Part shown: in pieces, positions 22,977-32,146 of the stretch
Numbering within the stretch: position 1 is the stretch's first letter
Layout: each line of letters begins with the position of its first letter
From: an uncultured Lachnospiraceae bacterium
GTDB taxonomy: Bacteria > Bacillota > Clostridia > Lachnospirales > Lachnospiraceae
Assembly: GCA_944380605.1 (NCBI GenBank)
Contig: CALWIA010000010.1
Span: forward strand, 1-64,000
DNA length: 64,000 nucleotides
Reading direction: 5' to 3'
The notes under the pieces: model-generated
The model's input: only the letters and a program-made list of their open reading frames with translations
Told to the model about the DNA's origin: nothing
Database searches by the model: none
Made by a program: the position numbers and the translations under genes

Positions 22977-23812
22977 GATATCCTCCGTCCGCCGCGGCGC
23001 GCGCGAAGCCCGCGCCGTCTGCCGGTTCCCGGAGACAGCATGGGAAGGCACCGGTTGCACCAGGTATAGGCGTTCAGGAGCAGGCTGTGGGGAATCAGAC
23101 GGCAGGCCAGCCGCAGCGCCTGCATGGAATAGCCGTACACCGATACCGGTCGTCCCATGGCGCAGTCCCGCAGCGCCTGGCGCACCACCTGAGCGCAGTC
23201 GGCCATAACCATCTGCTTGTAGAACGGAATCCGTCCCGTGGTTTCGGCAATGTCAAAAAATTCGGTGCGGACAGGGCCCGGACAGACCGCTGTCACGCAG
23301 ATGTTCCGGTTTTTCAGTTCTTCGTTCAGGGCGCGGCTGTAGCTGAGCACAAAGGATTTGGAAGCCGCGTAGATGGCAAAGCCCGGCTGAGGCAGAAAAG
23401 CCGCCGCCGACGCAAACTGCAGGATGCGGCTGTTGGAGCTCATGTAGGGAAGCACCATATGGGTAACGGCGCACAGCGCCTCGCAGTTTAAGCGGACCAT
23501 GGCGCATTCCGTCTCTTCATCCAGCTCTCCTACCCGTCCGATTTTTCCGAATCCCGCCGCGTTTACCAGGAATTTTACATTGGGCCGGCAGGCGCGCAGG
23601 GCTTCCCGCAGGGTCTCCCTCTGCTGCGGACAGGTGATATCCGCCGCAAAGCAGCGCACCCGGACCGGCAGCTGTTCTTCCAGTTCCCGGAGACGCTGGC
23701 TTCTGCGGGCCACAATCCAGATTTCCTCAATGCCGGCATACCGGTCGGCGATCTGTCTGGCCGTCTCCCGTCCCATGCCGGATGACGCGCCTGTAACAAT
23801 GGCAATTTTCAT
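22973..23812 (-). CDS. Short-chain dehydrogenase/reductase
   Basis: A 279-residue classical SDR. The nucleotide-binding glycine motif is TGASSGMGRET (residues 7-17), the NAG segment is LVNAAGFG (about 84-91), the catalytic Ser lies in LQFASAAAFLPQPGFA (about 135) and the Tyr-x-x-x-Lys pair is YAASK (about 150-154). PGPVRTEFF supplies the cofactor-binding P-G loop. The C-terminal 50 residues are longer and hydrophobic (LRLACRLIPHSLLLNAYTW), suggesting membrane association, then an Arg/Gly-rich tail. Substrate is unknown; similar proteins in Clostridia are annotated as SDR-family oxidoreductases. Confidence 0.88.
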   Translation of the reverse strand: MKIAIVTGASSGMGRETARQIADRYAGIEEIWIVARRSQRLRELEEQLPVRVRCFAADITCPQQRETLREALRACRPNVKFLVNAAGFGKIGRVGELDEETECAMVRLNCEALCAVTHMVLPYMSSNSRILQFASAAAFLPQPGFAIYAASKSFVLSYSRALNEELKNRNICVTAVCPGPVRTEFFDIAETTGRIPFYKQMVMADCAQVVRQALRDCAMGRPVSVYGYSMQALRLACRLIPHSLLLNAYTWCNRCLPMLSPGTGRRRGLRARRGGRRIS

Positions 23813-23826
23813 GATTCGTCTCCTCC

Positions 23827-25734
23827 TTATGGGGTCTTCTTTTTGTGGATGTTTCGAATGGTCTTCTTTTTGGCCGGACGGGCAGGCTTTCCCGGGCCGG
23901 AAGCGGCTTTCTGCGCCGGCGGCCGGTAAGCGGCATCTCCTTTTTCCGGACGGATCAGGCAGTGCCTGCCGTAGCCGATTAAGTCCGTGCGTCCCGCCTT
24001 TTTCAGGGCTTCTTCCACCAGCTGCCGGTTTTTGGGATTCCGGTACTGGATCAGAGCCCGCTGCATGGCTTTTTCATGGGGATTGGTGGGCACGTAGACC
24101 CGTTCCATGGTGCGGCAGTCGTAGCCGGTGTAGTACATGCAGGTGGAGATGGTGGAAGGCGTGGGATAAAAATCCTGCACCTGTTCCGGCATATAGCCCA
24201 GATCCCGCAGATACTCCGCCAGTTCCACCGCCTCTTTCAGGGTAGAACCCGGATGGGAAGACATCAGGTAAGGAACCAGATACTGCTTTTTCCCCAGCCG
24301 CTGGTTCATCTGTTCATATTCTTTTACAAACTGCCGGTAAACGCTGTTTTCCGGCTTGCCCATTCGCTTTAACACCGGATCTGCCACGTGCTCCGGCGCC
24401 ACTTTCAGCTGGCCGCTGACGTGGTACTGGCACAGCTCCCGCAGAAACGTCCGGTCCGGATCCGCCAGCACATAGTCGAACCGGATGCCGGATCGGATAA
24501 AGACTTTCTTGACCTTTGGCAGTTCCCGGAGGCTGCGCAGCAGACGGATGTAGTCCTTGTGGTCCGCTTTCAGGTTTTTACAGGGCGACGGAAACAGGCA
24601 CTGCCGTCCGGGACAGGCGCCTCTGGTCAGCTGCTTGTCACAGGCCGGGAACCGGAAATTGGCGGTGGGGCCGCCTACGTCGTGGATATAACCTTTAAAA
24701 TCCGGTTCTTCTGTCAGAAGCCTGGCTTCCTGGATCAGGGATTGGTGGCTTCGGGTCTGGATGATCCGCCCCTGGTGAAAGGTCAGGGCGCAGAAGCTGC
24801 ATCCGCCGAAGCAGCCACGGTTGCTGATCAGGCTGAACTTCACTTCTTTTATGGCGGGAACGCCGCCGGCTTCTTCGTAGGAAGGATGATAGCTGCGCAT
24901 ATAGGGCAGGTCGTACACCTGGTCCATCTCTTCCTGGCTCAGCGGCTTGGAAGGCGGGTTCTGGACCACAAACAGAGAAGGCCCGTAGGGCTCCGCCAGC
25001 CGCTTTCCGCTGAAGGGATCGGTATTGCTGTACTGGAGGAAAAAACTTTCCGCGTAGCGTTTCCGGTCCTGCTTCATGGAGTCAAAATCCGGCAGCAGCC
25101 GGTAATCGTACACCGAATCCAGGCTTCGGGTCCGGTATACCGTGCCGTCGATAAAGGTGATGTCCCGGACGTCGATGCCGCTGTCCAGGGCCTGGGCAAT
25201 TTCCACAATGGACCGCTCTCCCATGCCGTAGGAGATCAGATCCGCCTGGGAATCCAGCAGAATGGACCGTTTCAGCCGGTCCGACCAGTAGTCGTAATGG
25301 GCCAGCCGCCGAAGGCTGGCTTCGATGCCGCCGATGATAATGGGACAGTCCTTGTATACGGAACGGATCAGATTGCAGTACACCACGGTGGCGTAGTCCG
25401 GCCGCTTTCCCATGACGCCGCCCGGCGTATAGGAGTCGGAGGCCCGGCGCTTTTTGGAAACCGAATAGTGGTTGACCATGGAGTCCATATTGCCGGCGGA
25501 AACCAGAAAGCCCAGGCGGGGCCTTCCCAGCACCTGCACGCTGGCAGGGTCCTTCCAGTCCGGCTGGGCGATGATCCCCACTTTGAAGCCATGGGCTTCC
25601 AGAAGCCGGGTGATGATGGCATGGCCAAAAGAGGGATGGTCCACGTAGGCATCCCCGGAAACGTAAACGAAATCGCATTGATTCCACCCGCGGATGTTCA
25701 TATCCGCGCGGCTTATGGGCAAAAAGTCCTGCAT
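23827..25734 (-). CDS. ygiQ: YgiQ-family radical SAM protein
   Basis: A 635-residue protein with an N-terminal YgiQ domain (FLPISRADMNIRGWNQCDFVYVSGDAYVDHPSFG), which is cobalamin-binding-like, and a central radical SAM core where CFGGCSFCALTFHQG carries the CX3CX2C [4Fe-4S] ligands (about residues 305-320). Family hallmarks such as SNRGCFGGC, HDVGGPTANFR, CFPSPCKNL and KVAPEHV are present. The end is low-complexity, Lys/Pro/Ala-rich. The molecular function of YgiQ proteins is unknown. It overlaps neither neighbour but is 2 bases from the HAD gene. Confidence 0.93.
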   Translation of the reverse strand: MQDFLPISRADMNIRGWNQCDFVYVSGDAYVDHPSFGHAIITRLLEAHGFKVGIIAQPDWKDPASVQVLGRPRLGFLVSAGNMDSMVNHYSVSKKRRASDSYTPGGVMGKRPDYATVVYCNLIRSVYKDCPIIIGGIEASLRRLAHYDYWSDRLKRSILLDSQADLISYGMGERSIVEIAQALDSGIDVRDITFIDGTVYRTRSLDSVYDYRLLPDFDSMKQDRKRYAESFFLQYSNTDPFSGKRLAEPYGPSLFVVQNPPSKPLSQEEMDQVYDLPYMRSYHPSYEEAGGVPAIKEVKFSLISNRGCFGGCSFCALTFHQGRIIQTRSHQSLIQEARLLTEEPDFKGYIHDVGGPTANFRFPACDKQLTRGACPGRQCLFPSPCKNLKADHKDYIRLLRSLRELPKVKKVFIRSGIRFDYVLADPDRTFLRELCQYHVSGQLKVAPEHVADPVLKRMGKPENSVYRQFVKEYEQMNQRLGKKQYLVPYLMSSHPGSTLKEAVELAEYLRDLGYMPEQVQDFYPTPSTISTCMYYTGYDCRTMERVYVPTNPHEKAMQRALIQYRNPKNRQLVEEALKKAGRTDLIGYGRHCLIRPEKGDAAYRPPAQKAASGPGKPARPAKKKTIRNIHKKKTP

Positions 25735-25736
25735 CC

Positions 25737-26396
25737 TTACACCGTCCCGTTCAGCAGCTCAAAATAATCGTTGATATAGTAATCCGCCAGCTTCCGCTTC
25801 TCTTCCCGCATGGGAGCGGAAAACGGATCCTCTATGGCGCAGACCGTCATGCCGGCCCGCTTTCCCGCCAGAATGCCGGCGGGCACGTCTTCAAAAACCA
25901 GGCACTGCCGCGGGGCGGCTCCCAGTTCTTCCGCCACCTTCAGGTAGATGTCCGGCTCCGGTTTGCCGGCCTTTACCTCACAGGCCGTGGTCACCGTCTG
26001 AAAATAGCGGCGGATGTCCAGGGATTCCAGCACCGCCTCCACCATATCCCTTCCGTTGCTGGTGGCGATGCCGCAGCGCCATCCCTGGCTGCGGATAAAC
26101 TCCAGAAACTCTCCCGCTCCTTTTTTCAGCGGCACCTGATGCCGGTATTTGTCAATGGACATGTCTCTCCAGATGGCTTTGATCTCTTCCAGAGACAGCG
26201 GCAGACGGAACCGTTCTTTAAAATAGGCGGCTGTTTCGGAAAAACTCATGCCCTCGATGACCTTCTGCAGATCGTCGGGGCATTCATAGCCGTAGCGGCC
26301 CAAAAACTCAATATCGATGGATTTCCACATCCACATGGAATCCACCAGGGTTCCATCCAGGTCAAAAATCACAGCCTTTTTATCGTTCAGTATCAT
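25737..26396 (-). CDS. HAD-superfamily phosphatase (PGMB-like)
   Basis: A 219-residue HAD subfamily IA hydrolase. Motif I is FDLDGTLVDS (residues 11-20, nucleophile and acid Asp), motif II is TSNG (about 117-120), motif III Lys is in EVKAGKPEPDIYL (about 144-156) and motif IV is LVFEDVPAGILAGKRAGM (about 170-187). An alpha-helical cap separates motifs I and II. It resembles beta-phosphoglucomutase and phosphoglycolate-type phosphatases; substrate cannot be fixed. The ATG overlaps the stop of the pseudouridine synthase gene by 4 bases. Confidence 0.9.
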   Translation of the reverse strand: MILNDKKAVIFDLDGTLVDSMWMWKSIDIEFLGRYGYECPDDLQKVIEGMSFSETAAYFKERFRLPLSLEEIKAIWRDMSIDKYRHQVPLKKGAGEFLEFIRSQGWRCGIATSNGRDMVEAVLESLDIRRYFQTVTTACEVKAGKPEPDIYLKVAEELGAAPRQCLVFEDVPAGILAGKRAGMTVCAIEDPFSAPMREEKRKLADYYINDYFELLNGTV

Positions 26397-27139
26397 GGTT
26401 TCGTTTTCCTCTTCCTGCAGTTTTTCAGCATGGTTACTTCTTCTTCCGTCAGCGGACGGTATTCGCCGGGCGCAAGGGCCGGATCCAGCTGCAGCGGGCC
26501 CATGGACATCCGCTTTAAATAGAGCACCGGGCAGCCCAGCGCTTCAAACATCCGCTTGACCTGATGGAATTTTCCCTCCTGTATGGTCAGGTATACCTGC
26601 TGACAGGAAGATTCCTCTTCTTTCAACCTCTCAAGACGGGCCGGCATAACCTGTGTGCCGTCTTCCAGCTGCATGCCGCTTAGAAACCGGGTTTCGGCGT
26701 CTTTGGGCAGCGGCCCGCGCACCCGGGCAAAATAGGTCTTGTCCACATGAGACCGGGGAGACAAAAGCTGGTGGGCCAGTTCCCCGTCGTTGGTAATGAG
26801 CAGCAGGCCTTCCGTGTCCAGATCCAGACGGCCGGCAGGAAACAGATCCTTTCTCCGGCTTTCAATCAGGCTGACCACCGTGGGATACCGCCCATCCTCC
26901 GTGGCGGACACGGTGCCCGCCGGTTTATTCAGCATATAATATTCACAGCGCGCGTAGGAAAGCGGTTTTCCATCCGCGGTTACCAGATCCGTTTCCGGAA
27001 GAATCTGCCGTTCCGGGCGCCGCTCCGGTACTCCGTTGACGGCGATTCGCCCTTTCCGCGCCGCTTCTTTGGCCTGGCTTCTGGTAAAGCCTCCGGCTTC
27101 GGCCAGAAACCGGTCCAGCCGTATGGTTTTTCCCATCAT
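26393..27139 (-). CDS. RsuA/RluB-family pseudouridine synthase
   Basis: A 248-residue RNA pseudouridine synthase. It has an S4 domain (IRLDRFLAEAGGFTRSQAKEAARKGRIAVNG, about residues 5-35), then the KPAG segment, the catalytic Asp in PAGRLDLDTEGLLLITNDGE (about 98-117) and the GKFHQVKRMFEALGCPVLYLKR motif (about 185-206). These fit the RsuA group (16S U516 or 23S targets). Two ATG codons are possible; the one at 27137-27139 overlaps the rsmF stop as ATGA and is chosen, with 27136 equally likely. Confidence 0.88.
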   Translation of the reverse strand: MMGKTIRLDRFLAEAGGFTRSQAKEAARKGRIAVNGVPERRPERQILPETDLVTADGKPLSYARCEYYMLNKPAGTVSATEDGRYPTVVSLIESRRKDLFPAGRLDLDTEGLLLITNDGELAHQLLSPRSHVDKTYFARVRGPLPKDAETRFLSGMQLEDGTQVMPARLERLKEEESSCQQVYLTIQEGKFHQVKRMFEALGCPVLYLKRMSMGPLQLDPALAPGEYRPLTEEEVTMLKNCRKRKTKP

Positions 27140-28506
27140 GTCCACCGCCATCCTGGATAATATTTGTTTTTCAGCGAAGCCCCGCTTCCCTTGGCAAATC
27201 CCAGCCCGAATCCGTCGGCGCAGACCAGCTGCCATCCTCTGGCCGTCTGCCCTTCGTCCAGGAAAATGGTTTCTCCCTTCAGATACCGGATCAGACGGGG
27301 GTCGTTTGCGGAAAAGGAAAGACTGTCGGGGCAGGTCCGGCTGTTTAAAACCATGGCAAGGGCCTGCGCCGGCTCAAAACGGCCGCTTTTTACCGTGCCT
27401 AACAGCAGGCCGGTCCGCAGATAGCGGACGCCGGAAACCGGAACGACGCCTTCTCCAAGCCAGTACAGCTGTTCCCCTTTTTCATAGAAAACGCCGGATT
27501 CCCAGGGAAACTGCAGCCGGTCCAGAAACGCCGCCGCGGCTTCCGGAGGCTTCTTTCGGATCCCCTTAGGCGGGGTTCCTGCCGGAATGTCCGCCGCTTC
27601 TCTTTTCGCATCCGGCTTTTTCCGAAGCAGGGCGGCAAACTGCCCTTCTCCCTTTACCCGGTGCGGATACAGGCGGATGCAGCCTTCCAGAATGCTTTCG
27701 CAGCCTGCCGCCGGCATCGGGGAAACCGGAACGATTTCCATGTCCGGGCAGGTTTCCAGAAGCCACCGCACATTGCCTTCGTTCTCTTTGACGGAAAAAG
27801 TGCAGGTGGAATACAGCAGATACCCGCCGGGCTTCAGCATGCGGACCGCCGCCTGGAGAATGGACCGCTGCAGCGGCACGTAAAAATCCGGTCCCTTTTC
27901 CTGCCAGTCCCGGAGCATATCCGGTTCCCTCCGGAACATGCCTTCTCCGGAACAGGGCGTGTCCGCCAGGATTCCATCAAAAAAGTCCGGATAGATCTGC
28001 GCCAGCTTTTTCGGCGGTTCGCTGGTGACGCAGCTGTTGACAGCGCCGGCCAGTTCCAGGTTTTTTAACAGCCCCATGGCCCGGGAAGCGCTGATATCGT
28101 TGGCCAGCAAAAATCCGCGTCCCTCCATCCGGGCCGCCAGTTCCGTGGTTTTGCCGCCGGGGGCGGCGCACAGATCCAGCAGGCGCTGGCCGGGACGCGC
28201 CGGCAGCAGCCGGGCCGGAAGCATGGCGCTGGGCTCCTGCAGATAGTACAGCCCCGCCTGGTAGTAAGGCGTCCGGGACATGGGAACCGGCGTTTCCCGA
28301 TAGAATCCGTGGGGAATCCAGGAAACCGGCTGCCAGCTGTCCGGCAGAAACTGCCGGCAGGCATCGGCAGACCACTTCAGGGTGTTGACCCGCAGCCCCT
28401 GAAGGACCGGCTGGTCCAGACTGGCCAGATAGGCCGGGCACTCTTCTCCCAGCAGCAGCTGCATTTCCTGTATATAAACCTGTGGCAGGCGTTCCCGGAC
28501 AGTCAC
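27136..28506 (-). CDS. rsmF: RsmF-type rRNA (cytosine-C5) methyltransferase
   Basis: A 456-residue NOL1/NOP2/Sun family enzyme that methylates cytosine-C5 in 16S rRNA. The SAM-binding core has LLDLCAAPGGKTTELAARM (about residues 108-126), the catalytic Cys pair in ADTPCSGEGMFRR (about 184) and YSTCTFSVKENEGNV (about 232). The C-terminal RsmF-specific domain follows (about 300-456). The start is a GTG with a GAAGGAGG site 10 bases upstream. It is the first gene of the long unit running toward recU, behind a consensus promoter at 28539-28567. Confidence 0.92.
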   Translation of the reverse strand: MTVRERLPQVYIQEMQLLLGEECPAYLASLDQPVLQGLRVNTLKWSADACRQFLPDSWQPVSWIPHGFYRETPVPMSRTPYYQAGLYYLQEPSAMLPARLLPARPGQRLLDLCAAPGGKTTELAARMEGRGFLLANDISASRAMGLLKNLELAGAVNSCVTSEPPKKLAQIYPDFFDGILADTPCSGEGMFRREPDMLRDWQEKGPDFYVPLQRSILQAAVRMLKPGGYLLYSTCTFSVKENEGNVRWLLETCPDMEIVPVSPMPAAGCESILEGCIRLYPHRVKGEGQFAALLRKKPDAKREAADIPAGTPPKGIRKKPPEAAAAFLDRLQFPWESGVFYEKGEQLYWLGEGVVPVSGVRYLRTGLLLGTVKSGRFEPAQALAMVLNSRTCPDSLSFSANDPRLIRYLKGETIFLDEGQTARGWQLVCADGFGLGFAKGSGASLKNKYYPGWRWT

Positions 28507-28538
28507 GAAGCCGTTCCTCCTTCTTTCGCATTATCCAA

Positions 28539-28567
28539 ATCATACCTTACTCTGCGGGGGCTGTCAA
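28539..28567 (-). promoter_or_regulatory. Consensus sigma-A promoter of rsmF
   Basis: Minus-strand TTGACA (28567-28562) and TATGAT (28544-28539) with a 17-base spacer, about 30 bases before the rsmF start codon. It is likely to drive the whole rsmF-rsuA-HAD-ygiQ-SDR-recU group. Confidence 0.8.
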
Positions 28568-28584
28568 GCAGGCCGCCTGTCTGG

Positions 28585-29409
28585 TTAAAAGCAAAACCGC
28601 AGCCGGCGTTTTTCCAGATACCGCAGGATCCAGTAAGGATTGATGCTCATTTCATCATAATGGTCGGTTTTCAGATACATGCCCACGTGCAGATGGACGT
28701 CAAAGTTTCCGACGGTGCCTTCCACATCGGAATAGCCGGAATCCCCCATGAATCCCAGCAGCTGGCCGGCGGACACCTGGTCTCCCTCCTGCCACTGCCG
28801 GCTGTATTCGTAGAGATGGGCGTAGTACAGATAGAGTCCGGACGGCGTCCGGATGCCGATGCGCCATCCGCCCTGGTTCAGCCAGCCCACGTTTTCCACC
28901 GTCCCATCGCTGATGCTGACCACCGGATAAAAGCCGCGGGGACAGGCGTTTCCCATGATATCGCAGCCTTCATGCCCCCGCTTCCCTCCATAGGTCCTGG
29001 GATCCATCCAGCCGTTTTCATAGGAAACCGGAGGCGTTTCCGGATTCGTGCTTTCCGGGATGGGAAAGTATTTCAGATCCTGAAATATGGTCCGGTACGC
29101 GTCTGCCAGCTTCCGGAAAGCGGCGGGCTTTTGCCGCCTGGGTTCCATAGAATCAAGGTTCTCTCCGTTCCAGCCGGTCAGATCGTACTCCATCTCCGTC
29201 ATCCAGGCGGCCAGCTGATCCGGATCCAGCGTTTCTAAGCCCGCCGCGTATTCTCCCAGGCGCATGGCCCGGAAATCATCGCTTTCCCAGGTATGATCGT
29301 CCAAATGGTAGTATGTGGGATTGTTGTACAGGTACTCCACCGCCGCCGTTTCCAATACCGCCAGCAGCAGGATCAGAAGAATCCGCATAACCGATTTGCC
29401 CCGATTCAT
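28585..29409 (-). CDS. M23-family (LytM-like) cell wall metallopeptidase
   Basis: A 274-residue secreted or membrane-anchored peptidase of the LytM type. The N-terminus has one hydrophobic segment (RILLILLLAVLETAAVEYLY) that may be a signal anchor. The catalytic zinc motifs are HEGCDIMG (about residues 162-169) and the HLHVG pair (about 240-244), with the intervening YYAHLYEYS and QLLGFMGDSGYS lytic-domain signatures. Such enzymes cleave Gly or DAP crosslinks in peptidoglycan and often act in sporulation. Two nearby ATG starts (29409 and 29388) are both weak in RBS. It is divergent from ylbJ across 32 bases. Confidence 0.85.
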   Translation of the reverse strand: MNRGKSVMRILLILLLAVLETAAVEYLYNNPTYYHLDDHTWESDDFRAMRLGEYAAGLETLDPDQLAAWMTEMEYDLTGWNGENLDSMEPRRQKPAAFRKLADAYRTIFQDLKYFPIPESTNPETPPVSYENGWMDPRTYGGKRGHEGCDIMGNACPRGFYPVVSISDGTVENVGWLNQGGWRIGIRTPSGLYLYYAHLYEYSRQWQEGDQVSAGQLLGFMGDSGYSDVEGTVGNFDVHLHVGMYLKTDHYDEMSINPYWILRYLEKRRLRFCF

Positions 29410-29441
29410 ATAGTGTTGTAAAACATCCTATTCCGGCGGTT

Positions 29442-30395
29442 ATGAAACATTCCATGTTCCGGCATCCGGTTTTCCCGGCGGCGGCCTCCGCGGCCGCTCT
29501 GCTGCTGCTTCTATCTCATCCCGGCCTGGCGGTCCAGGGGACTTCCCGGGGCCTGCGGCTTTGGTCCCAGTCTGTGCTGCCGGCGCTGCTTCCCTTTATG
29601 GTCTGCTCCAGCTGCGCAGCCGGGTCCGGCGGCGTCCGGCTGCTGATGCGGCCGTTCCGTTCCTTTCTCTCCCGCTTTCTCCGGCTGTCGGAGAATGGTG
29701 GCTATGTGCTGTTTGCCGGCCTGCTGTGCGGATATCCCATGGGAGCCAAAACCTGCGGAGAATTTCTGCGCCTTGGACGGATTTCTCTGCCGGAGGCCCG
29801 GTATCTGCTGGCCATCAGCAACCACCCCAGCCCCATGTTTCTGCTGGGCTGCGCGGCGGCGGGCCTGCGGCCTTCCCATATGACCCTTCGCTTTCTGCTT
29901 GCGATGTATCTGCCCATTCTGCCTTTGGCGGCCGCCGCGGCCGCCCTATACCGGGTTCCGGAACCCCAACCGTTCTCTCCTGAGACTGCGGTCTCCCGGT
30001 TTACCGGAGGGCTTGTGGAAGACAGCGTGACCCGTTCCCTGGAGGTGATGGTCCGTATCGGCGGCTATATTACGGCTTTCTCCATTGCCGCCGCTTTTCT
30101 GGAACAGATTCCGTTTCTGCCGCCTGCCGTTCAGTCGGTGGTATTGGGAACGGCGGAAATCACCACGGGAATCTACGCCGTTTCCCAGGCCATGGAAGGC
30201 GGGGCCCAGGGAACGGCCCTGGTCGCCATCTGCGCCTTCGGCGGGATTTCCGGCCTTTGTCAGACCCGGGATGTGCTGCGGTTTTCGGGCACAGAAAATG
30301 CCGGACTTTCCATCCGGCATTATCTATTCTGGAAACTGGCCCACAGCGGGCTGGCCATGCTGCTGTTCCGGCTGCTTGGCGCCGCCGGCCTGTAA
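29442..30395 (+). CDS. ylbJ: YlbJ-like sporulation integral membrane protein
   Basis: A 317-residue polytopic membrane protein of the nucleoside-recognition ('Gate') family. Hydrophobic helices are spread over the whole length. Conserved stretches are GLRLWSQSVLPALLPFMV (about residues 37-54), LLCGYPMGAKT (about 93-103), and AISNHPSPMFLLG (about 124-136), the usual YlbJ pattern. YlbJ is needed for spore cortex formation in Bacillus; the transported or sensed ligand is unknown. It is one of only three plus-strand genes. Its start has a weak RBS. Close to coaD and rsmD, as ylbH-ylbI-ylbJ are in Bacillus. Confidence 0.88.
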   Translation: MKHSMFRHPVFPAAASAAALLLLLSHPGLAVQGTSRGLRLWSQSVLPALLPFMVCSSCAAGSGGVRLLMRPFRSFLSRFLRLSENGGYVLFAGLLCGYPMGAKTCGEFLRLGRISLPEARYLLAISNHPSPMFLLGCAAAGLRPSHMTLRFLLAMYLPILPLAAAAAALYRVPEPQPFSPETAVSRFTGGLVEDSVTRSLEVMVRIGGYITAFSIAAAFLEQIPFLPPAVQSVVLGTAEITTGIYAVSQAMEGGAQGTALVAICAFGGISGLCQTRDVLRFSGTENAGLSIRHYLFWKLAHSGLAMLLFRLLGAAGL

Positions 30396-30409
30396 TGTAG
30401 AAAACCGGA

Positions 30410-30994
30410 TCAGTTCTCCGTCGTTTCTGCCGGCGGTTCCGGATTTTCCTGATTCTGATTGGCGCCGCTTAACTCCGCGCGATTGGACGTGACGATGTCA
30501 TAGCTGGACTGTAGGGAAGACATAAAGGATTCAAACCGGGTCTGCGCGCCTTCCATGGTGTGGCTCAGCAGGTTCTGCATGCTTTTTAACATGTCGTCGG
30601 TGTACTGAATAGCGCTCTGGCGGATGCTGTTGGCGTCGTTGACCGCCGCGTCCACAATGGACTGCGCCTGGGCGTTGGCCTCTTCCACCACCTGGTTGGC
30701 CGCCGCGTAGGCCCGCTGCATGATCTCGTGCTCGTTGACCAGTTCATTGGTCTGAACCGTGGCTTCCTGGATCATGGCGTTGGCCTGGGTCTTGGCTTCG
30801 TTGAGAATGGCCTCCTGGTTGCTGATGATCTTCTGATACTGCTTGATCTCATCCGGGATCCGAAGGCGCAGTTCCACCAGAAGTTCTTCCAGCTCTTCCT
30901 TGTTGACAAGGATCTTGGTATTGGATAACGGCTGAAACTTGCAGCTGTCAATATACTCTTCGATTTCACCGATCAACTGTTCAATCCTGCTCAT
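30410..30994 (-). CDS. Coiled-coil protein of the 'vacuolar H+-ATPase subunit H' type
   Basis: A 194-residue helical protein. Residues 1-60 form a globular start (RIEQLIGEIEEYIDSCKFQPLSNTKILVNKEELEELL), 60-145 are a long coiled coil rich in Ala, Gln and Glu (NEAKTQANAMIQEATVQTNELVNEHEIMQRAYAAANQVVEEANAQAQ), and the end is acidic and disordered (NQNQENPEPPAETTEN). No catalytic motif. Clostridia carry such a gene beside coaD and rsmD, often annotated as an ATPase subunit or DivIVA-like protein; this is similarity of shape only. The intergenic step to coaD is 14 bases, so it shares that operon. Confidence 0.75.
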   Translation of the reverse strand: MSRIEQLIGEIEEYIDSCKFQPLSNTKILVNKEELEELLVELRLRIPDEIKQYQKIISNQEAILNEAKTQANAMIQEATVQTNELVNEHEIMQRAYAAANQVVEEANAQAQSIVDAAVNDANSIRQSAIQYTDDMLKSMQNLLSHTMEGAQTRFESFMSSLQSSYDIVTSNRAELSGANQNQENPEPPAETTEN

Positions 30995-31008
30995 GGTATG
31001 TACTCTCC

Positions 31009-31506
31009 TTATTCTCCTGATTTCTTCCGGGCGGCCATTTTTTCCTCTACCTTCCGCGCGATCTCCGGATGGAGAAACATGCTGATGTCTCCCTGGTACA
31101 TGGCGATCTCCTTGACAATGCTGGAACTGAGATAGGAATACTTCAGGTTGGTAGTCAGAAACAGGGTGTCCACCCCCGGCGCGATCACACGGTTGGTCTG
31201 GGACATCTGCAGTTCGTACTCAAAGTCCGTAATCGCCCGCAGTCCCCGGATGATGACGTCCGCATGGTTCTTTTTTACAAAATCCACCAGCAGTCCTTCA
31301 AAAGACTGTATTTCCACATTGGGAAGGCCGGCGGTAACGCTCTTTAACATATTAACACGTTCTTCCGCAGAAAACAACGGAGTTTTGGAATTATTATTCA
31401 AAACCCCGATGATCACCCGGTCCATGATTTTGGCGCTTCTTTCTATAATGTCGTAATGGCCCAACGTTACGGGATCAAAGCTTCCCGGATACACTGCAAC
31501 TGCCAT
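31009..31506 (-). CDS. coaD: CoaD, phosphopantetheine adenylyltransferase
   Basis: A 165-residue enzyme for the fourth step of coenzyme A synthesis, transferring AMP to 4'-phosphopantetheine. The nucleotidyl transferase signature is [16 protein letters not shown] (residues 6-21) with the TxGH pair, the substrate loop is [20 protein letters not shown] (about 74-93), and the ISSTxIR-type motif is seen as [11 protein letters not shown] (about 123-133). Length is normal. It follows rsmD by 12 bases. Confidence 0.95.
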   Translation of the reverse strand: MAVAVYPGSFDPVTLGHYDIIERSAKIMDRVIIGVLNNNSKTPLFSAEERVNMLKSVTAGLPNVEIQSFEGLLVDFVKKNHADVIIRGLRAITDFEYELQMSQTNRVIAPGVDTLFLTTNLKYSYLSSSIVKEIAMYQGDISMFLHPEIARKVEEKMAARKKSGE

Positions 31507-31518
31507 GATCTGTCTCTC

Positions 31519-32079
31519 CTATTCTGTATCCTGTGAAAGGAATACATGTTTATTGGTTTTGTACCGCTTTTCCCGGATGACGGCAAGTCCCAGGTCTTCT
31601 GCCCAGGAAAAATCCGTTTCCAGAGCGGCTTCCACGATAATCCAGGCGTCCTCCTGAAGCAGTCCGCCGCGGCACAGGCCGGCAAGTGTCTTCTGCTCCA
31701 GTCCCAGACGGTACGGCGGATCCAGAAAAACCGTATCAAAGCGCCGGCCCTCTTTGCTTAAGCGGGCCAGGCCCTCTTCTATATCGCAGGCCAGAATCCG
31801 CGCCTTTTCCTCCAGCCGGGCCGCCTTCAGATTGTCCCGGATACAAGCCAGGGCTCTGGGGTCGTTTTCAATCAATACTGCCTCCGACGCGCCTCTGCTC
31901 AAGGCTTCGATGCCTATGGCGCCGCTGCCGGCAAAACAGTCCAGAAACGCGCTCTGTATCAGCCGGGGCTGCAGAATATTAAACAGGGTTTCCTTAATCC
32001 GGTCCGTTGTGGGCCGGGTATCCAGACCTTCCGGCGTCTTCAACACCGTCCGCCTGGCACTTCCCGCGATGACTCTCAT
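31519..32079 (-). CDS. rsmD: RsmD, 16S rRNA (guanine-N2)-methyltransferase
   Basis: A 186-residue SAM-dependent enzyme that methylates G966 of 16S rRNA. RVIAGSARRTVLKTPEG at the start, TDRIKETLFNIL (about residues 26-37), the SAM-binding motif DCFAGSGAIGIEALSRGA (about 49-66) and the catalytic FLDPPYRLGLE (about 119-129) match the family. First gene of the rsmD-coaD-coiled-coil unit, with a good promoter about 25 bases upstream. Confidence 0.95.
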   Translation of the reverse strand: MRVIAGSARRTVLKTPEGLDTRPTTDRIKETLFNILQPRLIQSAFLDCFAGSGAIGIEALSRGASEAVLIENDPRALACIRDNLKAARLEEKARILACDIEEGLARLSKEGRRFDTVFLDPPYRLGLEQKTLAGLCRGGLLQEDAWIIVEAALETDFSWAEDLGLAVIREKRYKTNKHVFLSQDTE

Positions 32080-32103
32080 ACGATTCTCTCCTTATCGTCT
32101 ATC

Positions 32104-32132
32104 AGTATAATATGATTTTTTCTTCAAGACAA
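32104..32132 (-). promoter_or_regulatory. Promoter of rsmD-coaD
   Basis: Minus-strand TTGTCT (32132-32127) and TATACT (32109-32104) with a 17-base spacer, followed by an AAGGAGAG site and the rsmD ATG. The U-rich spacer supports a real promoter. Confidence 0.7.
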
Positions 32133-32146
32133 GTGGTTTTCACGCG

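Noticed and set aside
24388..25767. Long open frame (459 codons) on the plus strand
   Set aside because: It lies entirely antisense to ygiQ and the end of the HAD gene, has no RBS or recognisable domain, and its length is explained by the GC-rich codon bias of the real genes.
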